In this document: in pieces, positions 1 to 8,017 of the stretch
Numbering within the stretch: position 1 is the first letter of the stretch
Layout of the letters: every line of letters starts with the position of its first letter
Assembly: GCA_003112755.1 (NCBI GenBank)
Contig: BFBT01000001.1
Location: 1,860,001 to 1,924,000 of the forward strand
DNA from: Lawsonibacter asaccharolyticus
GTDB lineage: Bacteria > Bacillota > Clostridia > Oscillospirales > Oscillospiraceae
Direction: 5' to 3'
Length of the DNA: 64,000 nt
The notes under the pieces: generated by a model
What the model was told of the DNA's origin: nothing
The model's input: the letters and a program-made list of their open reading frames with translations, nothing else
Databases searched by the model: none
Translations under genes and position numbers: made by a program

Positions 1-2025
1 GCTCTGTATGAGCGGCTAAGCCGTGACGATGACAATGCCGGTGATAGCAACTCCATCGTGAATCAGAAAAAATACCTCGAAAGCTATGCCCAGCAGAGAG
101 GCTACACCAACTGCCGCCACTATACTGATGATGGATGGAGCGGCGGCAATTTCGAGCGTCCGGCATGGAAACAGCTGGTGGCGGACATTGAAGCAGGCAA
201 GGTGGCCCATGTCATTGTCAAGGATATGAGCCGGGCGGGGCGTGACTATCTGCAAACCGGCTTTTACACAGAGGTATTCTTCCGGCAGCATGGCGTCCAC
301 TTTGTTGCCATTGCCAACGGCGTGGACAGTGATGACCAGAACAGCAACGAGTTTGCGCCCTTCCTCAACATCATGAACGAGTGGTATCTGCGCGACCTGA
401 GCCGCAAGCAGAAAACCGCCATTCGGGTCAAGGGGGAATCCGGCAAGCCAACCACCAACTGTGCCATCTACGGCTATAAGAAAGACCCGGAGAACAAATA
501 CCACTGGCTGATCGACGAGGAAGCGGCTGCCGTGGTGCGGCGTATCTTCCAGCTGACCATTGAGGGCAAAGGCCCCTACGACATCGCCCGCATCCTGTTT
601 GATGACAAGATCAACACGCCTGCGGTCTACTTCGGCAAACAGAATAAGGGCATCTGGAAAAGCAAGGAGGAGTTCCCCAACCCCTATAACTGGAGCGGCT
701 ACATCGTTGGGCAGATTCTCTCCAAGCCGGAGTATATGGGGCATACGGTGAATTTCCGTTCCCACAAGCAGTCCTATAAGGATAAAAACGCCGTGATGAA
801 TCCCAAGGAAGATTGGCTGATCTTCGAGAACACCCATGAAGCCATCGTGGATGCAGAAACATGGGAGCTGGCACAGAAGCTGCGGAAAACACCACGGCGG
901 CATGATACGCTGGGCGAGGCCAATCCGCTGACGGGGCTTGTATTCTGCGCGGACTGCGGTGCAAAGATGATGAACCATCGCTCAAGAGGCGGCACGGAGA
1001 ATAATCCTTATCCGTCGGACTTTTACGATTGTTCCACCTATACGCTGGCACATCAGAAGCGCACCCATGCTTGCAGCGGACACTATATCCGCAGCAAGGT
1101 GCTGCGGGAGCTGATTCTGGAAACCATCCGGGCAGCCAGCACCTTTGCCATCTCCGACCGGGACGCCTTTCTGGAGAAGGTGCGCTCTGCCTCCCAACTG
1201 CGGCAGGCAGAAGCGGCCAAGGAAACCAAGCGGAGGCTGAACAAGGAGAAAAAGCGGATTTCCGAACTGGATACCATCATCAAGAAGCTCTATGAATCCT
1301 TTGCCGTCGGGCGCATTACCGGTGAACGCTTTGACAGTCTGCTGGCAGATTACGAAAATGAGCAGAAAGCGCTGACAGCGTCCGTCTCCGAAATGGAAAC
1401 GCAGATGTCCGCCTTTGCGGAGGACACCGACCGGGCCAAGCAGTTTCTGGAGCTGGCAAAGAAGTACACGGATTTTTCCGAGCTGACCACGCCCATGATC
1501 AACGAGTTCGTGGAGAAAATCATCGTACACGCTCCAGAAAAGATCGACGGTGACCGGGTGCAGGAAGTGGATATCCACCTTCGCTTTATCGGGCAGTTTG
1601 AGCTTCCCGCACCGGAGCTGACCGAGGAAGAAATCAAGCGGCAGGAGCAGCTCAAACGGCACCGCATCAAGAGCCGGGAGCGGTATCAGAAAATCAAGGC
1701 CGGTGAACACGCTGTCGGACAGCCCTTCATGCTGACCTGCAAATGCTGCGGACAGGAATTCGCCTCCAAGCGGACAAACACCCTGTTCTGCGGTCCCAAC
1801 TGCCGCTCCAAATTTTACCGGCAGGAGGCGGCGGAGAGCCGCAGCCGGGAGTGTACCTGCGAAAACTGCGGCAAGGTGTTTACCACAACGAGGTCAGATG
1901 TCAAATACTGCGGTGACGATTGCCGTTATCAGGCACAGATCAAGCGACAGGGCGTGCGGAAGAAAGCCTTGCGAGGGGCGAAGATCGAACCGGCAGTGCC
2001 GGAGAAAGAAACAAAAACAGCATAA
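1..2025 (+). CDS. Large serine recombinase, 5' end outside the window
   Basis: Site-specific recombinase that would integrate and excise the mobile element through a phosphoserine intermediate. The frame is already open at base 1 and reads ALYERLSRDD, the usual N-terminal motif of resolvase/invertase domains with the catalytic Ser in RLS, so only a few residues are missing. A recombinase domain follows, then a zinc ribbon (CADC near 946-957 and further Cys to about 1075), a coiled coil at about 1200-1450, and two extra C-terminal Cys clusters (about 1738-1815 and 1852-1935) of CxxCG...CxxxC type, which are not universal in the family. It is followed directly by a terminator. The neighbouring primase, helicase and relaxase genes fit an integrative mobilizable element, although it could instead be the last gene of an adjoining element to the left. 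Confidence 0.93.
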   Translation, partial: ALYERLSRDDDNAGDSNSIVNQKKYLESYAQQRGYTNCRHYTDDGWSGGNFERPAWKQLVADIEAGKVAHVIVKDMSRAGRDYLQTGFYTEVFFRQHGVHFVAIANGVDSDDQNSNEFAPFLNIMNEWYLRDLSRKQKTAIRVKGESGKPTTNCAIYGYKKDPENKYHWLIDEEAAAVVRRIFQLTIEGKGPYDIARILFDDKINTPAVYFGKQNKGIWKSKEEFPNPYNWSGYIVGQILSKPEYMGHTVNFRSHKQSYKDKNAVMNPKEDWLIFENTHEAIVDAETWELAQKLRKTPRRHDTLGEANPLTGLVFCADCGAKMMNHRSRGGTENNPYPSDFYDCSTYTLAHQKRTHACSGHYIRSKVLRELILETIRAASTFAISDRDAFLEKVRSASQLRQAEAAKETKRRLNKEKKRISELDTIIKKLYESFAVGRITGERFDSLLADYENEQKALTASVSEMETQMSAFAEDTDRAKQFLELAKKYTDFSELTTPMINEFVEKIIVHAPEKIDGDRVQEVDIHLRFIGQFELPAPELTEEEIKRQEQLKRHRIKSRERYQKIKAGEHAVGQPFMLTCKCCGQEFASKRTNTLFCGPNCRSKFYRQEAAESRSRECTCENCGKVFTTTRSDVKYCGDDCRYQAQIKRQGVRKKALRGAKIEPAVPEKETKTA

Positions 2026-2038
2026 GATAAGACGCAAA

Positions 2039-2076
2039 TGGCGGCTTGCCCCTTAATGGGCAGGCCGCCGTTTTTT
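2039..2076 (+). terminator. Rho-independent terminator after the serine recombinase
   Basis: A 12-bp stem GGCGGCTTGCCC / GGGCAGGCCGCC (one G-U pair) with a CTTAAT loop is followed by six T (2071-2076). It separates the recombinase from the primase gene. Confidence 0.85.
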
Positions 2077-2095
2077 GCGCAGAAATGGAGGAACA

Positions 2096-2725
2096 ATGAA
2101 TCTTTTCGAAATTGTAAAATACGGCGTAGGCTGCCGGGAGGCGGCGGAGCGGTACGGCGTGGAGGTCAACCATTACGGCATGGCCCTTTGCCCGTTCCAC
2201 AATGACCGGCATCCCAGCCTGTATGTGGCAGATGACCACTACCATTGCTTCGCTTGCGGGGAACACGGCGATGTGATCGACTTTGCCGCAAAGCTGTTCG
2301 GTTTGCCGCTCTATGAGGCGGCACAGAAGCTGGCAGCGGACTTTCACCTTACCCCGGACAAGCCGCCCAGCGCAGCGGCGCTCCACGCAAAACGCATTCA
2401 GACGGAAGCACAGCAGCTCAGGGAAAACGAGCGGCTGTGCTTTTCTGTTTTATCCGATTACGCCCATGTGCTGCGGGACTGGAAGGTGCAGTATGCGCCG
2501 CAGTCACCTGACGAGCCTGTTCACGCACGGTTCGTGGAAGCCTGCCGTAACCTCGACCGGACAGAATACTACTTAGATATTCTGTGCGCCGGGGATTCCC
2601 ACGAACGTGCCGAAGTAATTCAGCAGCAGATGGCGGACGAAAAGCTGGACGGGCTGCGACGGAGGTTAGAGAAAATTCACAAGGAGGAATTGGAAGATGG
2701 ATATGACACCGCAGACGTGGCCTGA
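2096..2725 (+). CDS. CHC2 zinc-finger protein (DnaG-type primase N-terminus)
   Basis: A 209-aa protein whose first 70 residues form a CHC2 zinc finger: CPFH, then HCFACGEHGD, as in the template-binding domain of DnaG. No TOPRIM domain is present, so it is probably a primase accessory or zinc-binding part that works with the next gene. The ATG at 2096 is chosen because GGAGG sits 7 bases upstream; an earlier TTG at 2075 lies inside the terminator T-run. It overlaps the following gene by 29 bp, which points to translational coupling. Its role is in element replication. Confidence 0.85.
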   Translation: MNLFEIVKYGVGCREAAERYGVEVNHYGMALCPFHNDRHPSLYVADDHYHCFACGEHGDVIDFAAKLFGLPLYEAAQKLAADFHLTPDKPPSAAALHAKRIQTEAQQLRENERLCFSVLSDYAHVLRDWKVQYAPQSPDEPVHARFVEACRNLDRTEYYLDILCAGDSHERAEVIQQQMADEKLDGLRRRLEKIHKEELEDGYDTADVA

Positions 2726-3998
2726 GTGGTACGACGGCAGGCACATCAACGAGGTGCTGTTCTGCCAGCAGTTTTTGGAGAAACACCCCATGAAATGTGT
2801 GCGTGGGCGGCTTTTCACCGTGGACGGACTGATCGAGGATGAGGGGCAGATCGGCAATCTCATTCTGGAGGAAATCTCCGGTGTGCTGACCGCCAATCTC
2901 TCCAAGACGGTTGCGAATCTGCTGGCCAGCATCAAACTGCAAGCCTATTCGCCGCCGCTGCCCATTGAGACGGACCGCATCCACGTTGCCAACGGGACGT
3001 ATTTTATGAACGGTAGCTTTACCGCCGATAAGAGCTACTGCAACAACCGGCTGACGGTCGCCTACAACCCTGACGCACCCACTCCGAAAAAGTGGCTGCA
3101 ATTCCTATCAGAGCTGCTGCAACCGGAGGACATTCCAACCTTGCAGGAATTTCTCGGTTACTGCCTGCTGCCTACCACCAAGGGGCAAAAAATGCTCATG
3201 CTCATCGGCAAGGGCGGCGAGGGCAAAAGCCGCATCGGTCTGGTCATACGCTCCCTGCTGGGCGACAGCATGAACACCACCAGCATCCAGAAGGTGGAGA
3301 GCAACCGGTTCAGCCGTGCAGACTTGGAAAACAAGCTCCTGATGGTGGATGACGATATGGATATGAGCGCCCTGCCCAAGACCAATTATATCAAATCCAT
3401 CGTGACCTCTGAGTGCAAGATGGACATGGAGCGCAAAGGCGTCCAGAGCTATCAGAGCCAGCTCTATGTGCGTTTTCTCTGCTTCGGAAACGGTGCGCTC
3501 ACCGCCCTGCACGACAAGTCCGACGGCTTCTTTCGCCGCCAGATCGTGCTGACCACCAAAGACCGGCCCGCTGGCCGAGTGGATGATCCGTTTCTGGTGG
3601 ATAAGCTGCTGCGGGAGAAGGAGGGCATCTTCCTCTGGTGTCTGGATGGTCTGCATCGGTTGATTGGGAACAACTATCAGTTCAGCATTTCCGGCAAGGC
3701 CAGAGAGAATATGGAGACGGTCAAGCGCAGCAGCAACAATGTGATCGAGTTTCTGCAATCTGAGGGCTATATCCGCTTCAAGGCCGACAGTGAAGCCAGC
3801 TCCAAGGCACTGTATGAGGCGTATCAGCGCTGGTGCGAGGACAATGCGCAAAAGCCCATGTCTGCAAATCGTCTCAGCTCGGAACTGGCGCAGAACGAGC
3901 GCCTTTACAATGTAGAGGCCACCAACAATGTCCATGTCGGTGGCAAGCGGGTGCGCGGTTTTATGGGCATTGAAGTGGTCAACCCACTGCCGTATTAA
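2697..3998 (+). CDS. Phage/plasmid primase, P4 family (D5-type helicase)
   Basis: A 433-aa SF3-type replicative helicase. The Walker A is GKGGEGKS at residues 171-178 and a Walker-B-like MVDDDMD lies about 45 residues later, as in D5_N/pox D5-like proteins of phages and plasmids. It is shorter than full P4 alpha protein and lacks its own primase domain, which the upstream CHC2 protein may supply. AAGGAGG lies at 2681-2687, and the gene overlaps the CHC2 gene. A C-terminal winged-helix-like segment (from about residue 365) probably binds DNA. It likely melts an origin in the element, perhaps in the GTAC-rich region just downstream. Confidence 0.88.
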   Translation: MDMTPQTWPEWYDGRHINEVLFCQQFLEKHPMKCVRGRLFTVDGLIEDEGQIGNLILEEISGVLTANLSKTVANLLASIKLQAYSPPLPIETDRIHVANGTYFMNGSFTADKSYCNNRLTVAYNPDAPTPKKWLQFLSELLQPEDIPTLQEFLGYCLLPTTKGQKMLMLIGKGGEGKSRIGLVIRSLLGDSMNTTSIQKVESNRFSRADLENKLLMVDDDMDMSALPKTNYIKSIVTSECKMDMERKGVQSYQSQLYVRFLCFGNGALTALHDKSDGFFRRQIVLTTKDRPAGRVDDPFLVDKLLREKEGIFLWCLDGLHRLIGNNYQFSISGKARENMETVKRSSNNVIEFLQSEGYIRFKADSEASSKALYEAYQRWCEDNAQKPMSANRLSSELAQNERLYNVEATNNVHVGGKRVRGFMGIEVVNPLPY

Positions 3999-4022
3999 AA
4001 ATGAGAACCGGACTTCAAAATT

Positions 4023-4204
4023 GCCGTACACGCCGTACACTCTGTACGGCATTTTTCAACTTCATCCGCAAAATACGGTTTTGCTTGTGCCTTTGGTGAA
4101 GCAATTCACAGCATCGTGTAAAATCTGCCGCTGAATCGGCGTTCGGTACACAAAACCGGCGTACAGCAGCGTACACAAGCCGTCTATGCCGTACCGAGCC
4201 GTAC
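4023..4204. repeat. Cluster of GTAC-centred repeats, iteron-like
   Basis: Within about 180 bp downstream of the helicase gene there are eight GTAC cores, at 4026, 4035, 4044, 4146, 4161, 4171, 4191 and 4201, mostly within GCCGTACAC or CGTACAC. Two 9-bp copies of GCCGTACAC are directly tandem (4023-4040). The second forms an 8-bp stem with TGTACGGC (4032-4050), followed by ATTTTT. The 4000-4513 stretch carries no convincing gene. The cluster could be a replication origin or regulator binding sites; the short stem at 4032-4055 could also be a weak terminator. Confidence 0.5.
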
Positions 4205-4513
4205 ACGGACAGCCTATTTTAACGGCTTCAAAATCAATGCTTGTGAAATCCGTAAAGATTTTTGTCGTAGGTCGAACGCACTGCACCATCAGGTGATTTA
4301 CCGAAGCGTGAATCCGCTGCTCCGGATTGCGGCATATCCTGCCGTTCTGTATGTTCTCATGCCGAACGATGAAGCCGATAGGGCGCTGCTGCGAACAGGG
4401 CATCACGGGCAGAAATCTGAGCGGATTTGCAGCACAGCGGATTTTTCACCGACAAGCACACTGGCATCACCGATACGAAAACCGATTATACGAAATTATG
4501 GAGGTAAAACCAA

Positions 4514-4729
4514 ATGAAATCCAATCTGAGAAATGAAATCAAGTCGTACATCGTCCGTCAGGGCATGACCATGCAGGAGGTGGTCGATCTGCTGCATGAC
4601 GAACACGGCTGGTCTGACAGCGTATCTAACCTGTCCAATAAGCTCCAACGGGAGTCCCTGCGCTATGTTGAAGCCGTCCAGCTTGCCGATGCGCTGGGGT
4701 ACGAAATCGTTTGGCAACGGAGAAAGTGA
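4514..4729 (+). CDS. Small helix-turn-helix-like protein, element-encoded
   Basis: A 71-aa protein with a fold predicted to be mostly helical; the central part (VDLLHDEHGWSDSVSNLSNK) and the later AVQLADALGYEIVW resemble the helices of small XRE-like or DUF6471-type DNA-binding proteins. GGAGG at 4500-4504 places the ATG well. It forms a cluster with the DUF3847 gene 12 bp downstream and the relaxase, where such proteins often help relaxosome formation or control mob genes. The family call is by resemblance only. Confidence 0.6.
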   Translation: MKSNLRNEIKSYIVRQGMTMQEVVDLLHDEHGWSDSVSNLSNKLQRESLRYVEAVQLADALGYEIVWQRRK

Positions 4730-4741
4730 GGAGGGATTTTT

Positions 4742-4948
4742 ATGACAGAGGCAGAGAAGAAACTGTTGCAAGCACAGCACCGCTTGGAGGAAGCGCAGGC
4801 ACGGAACCGGGTCAAGGAACGCAAGGTCCGTACCCGTAGGCTCATTCAGGAGGGTGCAATCTTGGAGAAAGTGCTGCCGGAGGTGCGGACGATGGAGCTG
4901 TCTGCGCTGGAGGATTACCTGATGCAGAAGCTGCCGCAGCACAATTGA
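4742..4948 (+). CDS. DUF3847 domain protein
   Basis: A 68-aa, strongly charged, mostly helical protein (EKKLLQAQHRLEEAQARNR, then a conserved TRRLIQEGAILE segment) of the DUF3847 type found just upstream of MobA/MobL relaxases in Firmicute elements. Its position 347 bp before the relaxase, next to the nic site, suggests a relaxosome accessory role. The exact function is unknown. Confidence 0.75.
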   Translation: MTEAEKKLLQAQHRLEEAQARNRVKERKVRTRRLIQEGAILEKVLPEVRTMELSALEDYLMQKLPQHN

Positions 4949-4997
4949 ATCCGCTGGGAGGTCTCCGGGAAACCGGGGGCCTCCTCTTTTCCTCCCG

Positions 4998-5013
4998 TAA
5001 GGGCGCACTTACT
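4998..5013 (-). other. oriT: Origin of transfer, IncQ/pIP501-type nic site
   Basis: The minus strand reads TAAGTGCGCCCT (5012 down to 5001), the nic core of RSF1010 and pIP501/pSK41-type oriTs as I know it. It lies inside an inverted repeat GTAAG (4998-5002) / CTTAC (5009-5013). By analogy the nick would fall between 5005 and 5004 on the minus strand. The site sits between DUF3847 and the MobQ relaxase start (5296). The rest of 4949-5295 holds no gene; an imperfect hairpin GCCCGAAG...CTTCGGGGC (about 5220-5240) precedes a T-rich tract. Confidence 0.75.
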
Positions 5014-5295
5014 CACCACCCTAAAGGGCAGTGGTATTTCCTGCGGAAATCGTGCGCTCTGCGAGGCGGATGCGGCTGCTGCGGCAGCCTCCAGACAATG
5101 CCACAGCACTTGCAGGGTGCTGCTGTCATCGTCTGCGCAGGTCGCAGTTGTTTCTGCTTTGGAAACAGCTTGCACCCTGCCCGCACAAACCTGCCACCGG
5201 CAGCTTTGTTTGCGGCTATGCCCGAAGCTCATCTTCGGGGCATTTTCTCTTTTGCGAAAGAGAAACAGAAAAAGGAAGAACGAGGTGAAGAAGAT

Positions 5296-6990
5296 ATGGC
5301 GATTTATCATTTGGAAGCGAAGGTGGTCAGCCGGGGCGCAGGCCGCTCCGCAGTAGCTGCTTCTGCCTATTTGAGCTGCTCCCGCCTGTATAACGATTAC
5401 GACGGGATTCAGCACGACTACACGAAAAAACAAGGGCTTGTCTGGCAGCAGATGTTTCTGCCGGAATATGCCCCACAGGAATGGCAAGACAGAGAAAAAC
5501 TGTGGAACGCCGTGGAGGAAGTAGAGACAGCAAAAGACAGCAGGCTTGCCCGTGAGTTTGTTGTGGCTCTGCCCATAGAGCTAAACCGGGAACAGCAGAT
5601 CGAGCTGCTGCAAGACTTTATCCGGGAGCAATTTGTGTCCGATGGAATGTGCGCCGACGCTGCCATCCACGACACCGACGGTCACAATCCCCACGCCCAC
5701 ATTCTCCTGACGGTGCGCCCGCTGGATGAGCAGGGACGCTGGCAGTACAAGACCGAAAAAGAATATCTCTGTATGAGAAACGGTGAAGAACGAGGCTTCA
5801 CCGCCGCCGAGTTCCGGGCGGCGCAGAACGAGGGCTGGGAGAAGCAATATCCCTACAAGGTCGGCAAAAAGAAGGTCTATATGACACCGTCTGCTGCCGA
5901 GGCGCAGGGACTCATCCGGGCTGACAAGCATCCGAAGAGCACCCGCTACGGCAGACAGAACCCCATCTCCGAACGTTGGAATAGTGAGGAGCAACTTGTG
6001 ACATGGCGGGCTGCATGGGCGGATGTGACCAATCTCTATCTGGAGCGCGCCGGACGGGCGGAGCGAATCGACCACCGCAGCAACGCAGCCAGAGGTCTGG
6101 ATGAGCAGCCTACCATCCATGAGGGAGTGACCGCACGGGCGCTGGAGCGGAAAGGGATCATTGCTGACCGCTGCGAGATCAACCGGCAGATCAAGGCGGA
6201 CAATGCCTTGCTGCGGGAGCTGAAAGCTGCGGTCAGGAAGCTGGCACAGGCGGTAAAGAACACCCTCCCGGTTATTGCCGAGGCGATGGAAAAGCTGCGG
6301 GCAAATATGATTGTTTTCCGCTATCAGCTGCGGCATATCGGCCGGGGCAGGCAGCGCATGAAAGATTATATCCACGCGGTTCAGCCGAATCTGGTGCGCT
6401 ATACCGAGCTGGTTCAGGAGATTCGGGGCAAGGGCAAGGAACGCAAGTCTTTGCTTGCCCAAAAGAAGGAGACACCCCTCTATCTCATCCCGAAGCAGTG
6501 TGAACTGTCCCGCCATATTGCGGAGCTGACCGAGGAATTGGAAGAGCTGAAATCCGAGAAGGATATGCTGCTGCACTCGCTGGAATGCAGTGACGATGCC
6601 GGTATCGCTGCTGTGAAAAAGGACATTTCCACGATGGAAGCCGCACTAAAAAAGCTGTCGCAACAGGAAGAAAAGTACACGGCTGAGCTGAACGACGCTT
6701 TGCAGCAGTATGCTGATTTGAAGACGCAATCGGCAGAATTCGACCCAGACGAATTGCAGGACGCAAGGCTCGACCTGCGTCCTGCAATGGAGCGCTCTGT
6801 GGTTGACCGTGTGCAGTCTGCTTACGGAGATAAGTACGATTACTTGATGATGTACGACAGCAAGCGGGATGTTGCTGATATACTTCATGAGGAAACGGAA
6901 GCTCGCTCCATCCGTGAACATCTGCGTCAGAAACAGCAGGCACAGCAGAAGCAAAACAAGAAGAACAGCAGAGACACTTGGGAACGATAA
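5296..6990 (+). CDS. MobA/MobL family relaxase (MobQ)
   Basis: Relaxase that nicks oriT and pilots the strand during conjugative mobilization. The 564-aa protein begins AIYHLEAKVVSRGAGRSAVA, the typical MobQ start. The metal-binding three-His motif is H130-NPH133-AH135 (HNPHAHI), and Tyr residues near the N-terminus (Y25, Y32, Y35) are candidates for the nucleophile. The C-terminal half (residues about 270-520) is long coiled coil. The ATG at 5296 has GAGGTGAAG upstream and begins the family motif; the open frame extends to 4945 but that part covers oriT and is not protein-like. A matching nic site is at 5001-5012. Confidence 0.92.
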   Translation: MAIYHLEAKVVSRGAGRSAVAASAYLSCSRLYNDYDGIQHDYTKKQGLVWQQMFLPEYAPQEWQDREKLWNAVEEVETAKDSRLAREFVVALPIELNREQQIELLQDFIREQFVSDGMCADAAIHDTDGHNPHAHILLTVRPLDEQGRWQYKTEKEYLCMRNGEERGFTAAEFRAAQNEGWEKQYPYKVGKKKVYMTPSAAEAQGLIRADKHPKSTRYGRQNPISERWNSEEQLVTWRAAWADVTNLYLERAGRAERIDHRSNAARGLDEQPTIHEGVTARALERKGIIADRCEINRQIKADNALLRELKAAVRKLAQAVKNTLPVIAEAMEKLRANMIVFRYQLRHIGRGRQRMKDYIHAVQPNLVRYTELVQEIRGKGKERKSLLAQKKETPLYLIPKQCELSRHIAELTEELEELKSEKDMLLHSLECSDDAGIAAVKKDISTMEAALKKLSQQEEKYTAELNDALQQYADLKTQSAEFDPDELQDARLDLRPAMERSVVDRVQSAYGDKYDYLMMYDSKRDVADILHEETEARSIREHLRQKQQAQQKQNKKNSRDTWER

Positions 6991-7057
6991 TATATATATG
7001 CTACCACATTCTTGCGCTTACCTCTATCCCAACTATTGACATAGAGCCGCACAAATT

Positions 7058-7109
7058 TAAAGGAGCACGGTCGTGGCTGACCGTGCTCCTTTAGCATCGC
7101 TTGCGATGC
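7058..7109. repeat. Two adjoining perfect hairpins between relaxase and IS66
   Basis: A 15-bp perfect stem (7058-7072 / 7079-7093, arms TAAAGGAGCACGGTC and its complement, 6-base loop) is directly followed by GCATCGC-TT-GCGATGC (7094-7109). Neither has a T-run, so they are weak as intrinsic terminators. They may mark the right end of the mobilizable element or act as protection signals. Confidence 0.6.
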
Positions 7110-7243
7110 ATAGTCACAGATGGAATCTGTGTCAAAGGGGTTCGTAAGCGTCAAGTAAAGTGACGGGTAGACAGACATGAGAGAATAGTGGTGGAACGTT
7201 TTGAGACGTTCCGGCACTATTAACTATTAGGCGGTGTATCCGG

Positions 7244-7588
7244 ATGACGAGCAATGAACTGAAGCACCAGGCAAAGGTTCAGAAATGGGGATTGGCAATA
7301 CAGGACTGCCGGAGCAGCGGGCTGTCAGTGCGGGAGTGGTGCCGCCAGCGGGGCATCACGCCAACAACATATTACCGATGGGAAAGAGAGGTTCTGTCCG
7401 GTATAGGTAGGAAAGACGCCGAGGGACGTTCTGGGGGCACATTTGTAGAACTGCCAGCACCGCAACCATTGCGAAATAATTCGGAACGTACCGCTACACT
7501 CAACATCGGGAGTAGCAGCATTGATCTGTATCAGGAAATGGGGCCGGAATTGCTGCGGACTCTGGTGGAGCTGCTGAGACAATGCTGA
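7244..7588 (+). CDS. tnpA: IS66 TnpA (accessory DNA-binding protein)
   Basis: A 114-aa protein with an N-terminal helix-turn-helix (VREWCRQRGITPTTYYRWER) typical of IS66 TnpA. It is needed with TnpB and TnpC for transposition, probably through end binding. It overlaps tnpB by 7 bp. It starts 100 bp inside the left terminal repeat. Confidence 0.9.
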   Translation: MTSNELKHQAKVQKWGLAIQDCRSSGLSVREWCRQRGITPTTYYRWEREVLSGIGRKDAEGRSGGTFVELPAPQPLRNNSERTATLNIGSSSIDLYQEMGPELLRTLVELLRQC

Positions 7589-7938
7589 ACGATTTTACCG
7601 GAGCAGACAAGGTCTACATCGCCTGTGGATATACAGATCTGCGCAAAGGGATCGATGGTTTGGCCACGATGGTACAGCAGCAGTTTGAACTGGACCCATT
7701 CACCAACACACTGTTTCTGTTCTGCGGGCGAAAGCGGGACCGAATAAAAGGGCTGTACTGGGAACGGGATGGCTTCATCCTCCTCTACAAGAGGCTGGAG
7801 CAGGGAGCGTACCAGTGGCCGAGGTCCGAAGTTGAGGTGAAGATGCTGACGCCGCAGCAGTACCGCTGGCTGATGGAAGGGCTGAAGATCGAACAGCCCA
7901 AAGCGCACAAAGCAGTGACTGGCCTGAGTATGGTATAG
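7582..7938 (+). CDS. tnpB: IS66 TnpB (IS66 Orf2-like)
   Basis: A 118-aa protein with the family signatures YIACGYTDLRKGIDGLA near the start and LFLFCGRKRDRIKGLYWERD in the middle. It is an IS66 Orf2-like accessory protein of unknown biochemistry required for transposition in characterised members. Overlap with tnpA and close spacing to tnpC indicate a single operon. Confidence 0.95.
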   Translation: MLNDFTGADKVYIACGYTDLRKGIDGLATMVQQQFELDPFTNTLFLFCGRKRDRIKGLYWERDGFILLYKRLEQGAYQWPRSEVEVKMLTPQQYRWLMEGLKIEQPKAHKAVTGLSMV

Positions 7939-8017
7939 CATTGAAAATTGGATGCTATTTTCTCGCAAACCATTGAAAGAACTGGTATTTCAAGGGTTTT
8001 TATGTTATAATAAAGAT

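Larger units (their letters stand above)
1..7143 (+). mobile_element. Integrative mobilizable element (MobQ type), left end outside the window
   Basis: All genes lie on one strand: serine recombinase, CHC2 primase, P4-type helicase, two small proteins and a MobQ relaxase with an IncQ-like nic site just upstream. No type IV secretion genes are present, so the element would need a helper for transfer. The right boundary is not visible. It could lie between the relaxase stop (6990) and the IS66 left end (7144), where two strong hairpins sit. The grouping of the recombinase with the rest is inferred from shared strand and proximity. Confidence 0.6.

Noticed and set aside
4945..5295. N-terminal extension of the MobQ relaxase
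   Set aside because: It covers the nic site and hairpin, lacks similarity to relaxases, and a good ribosome site lies before 5296.
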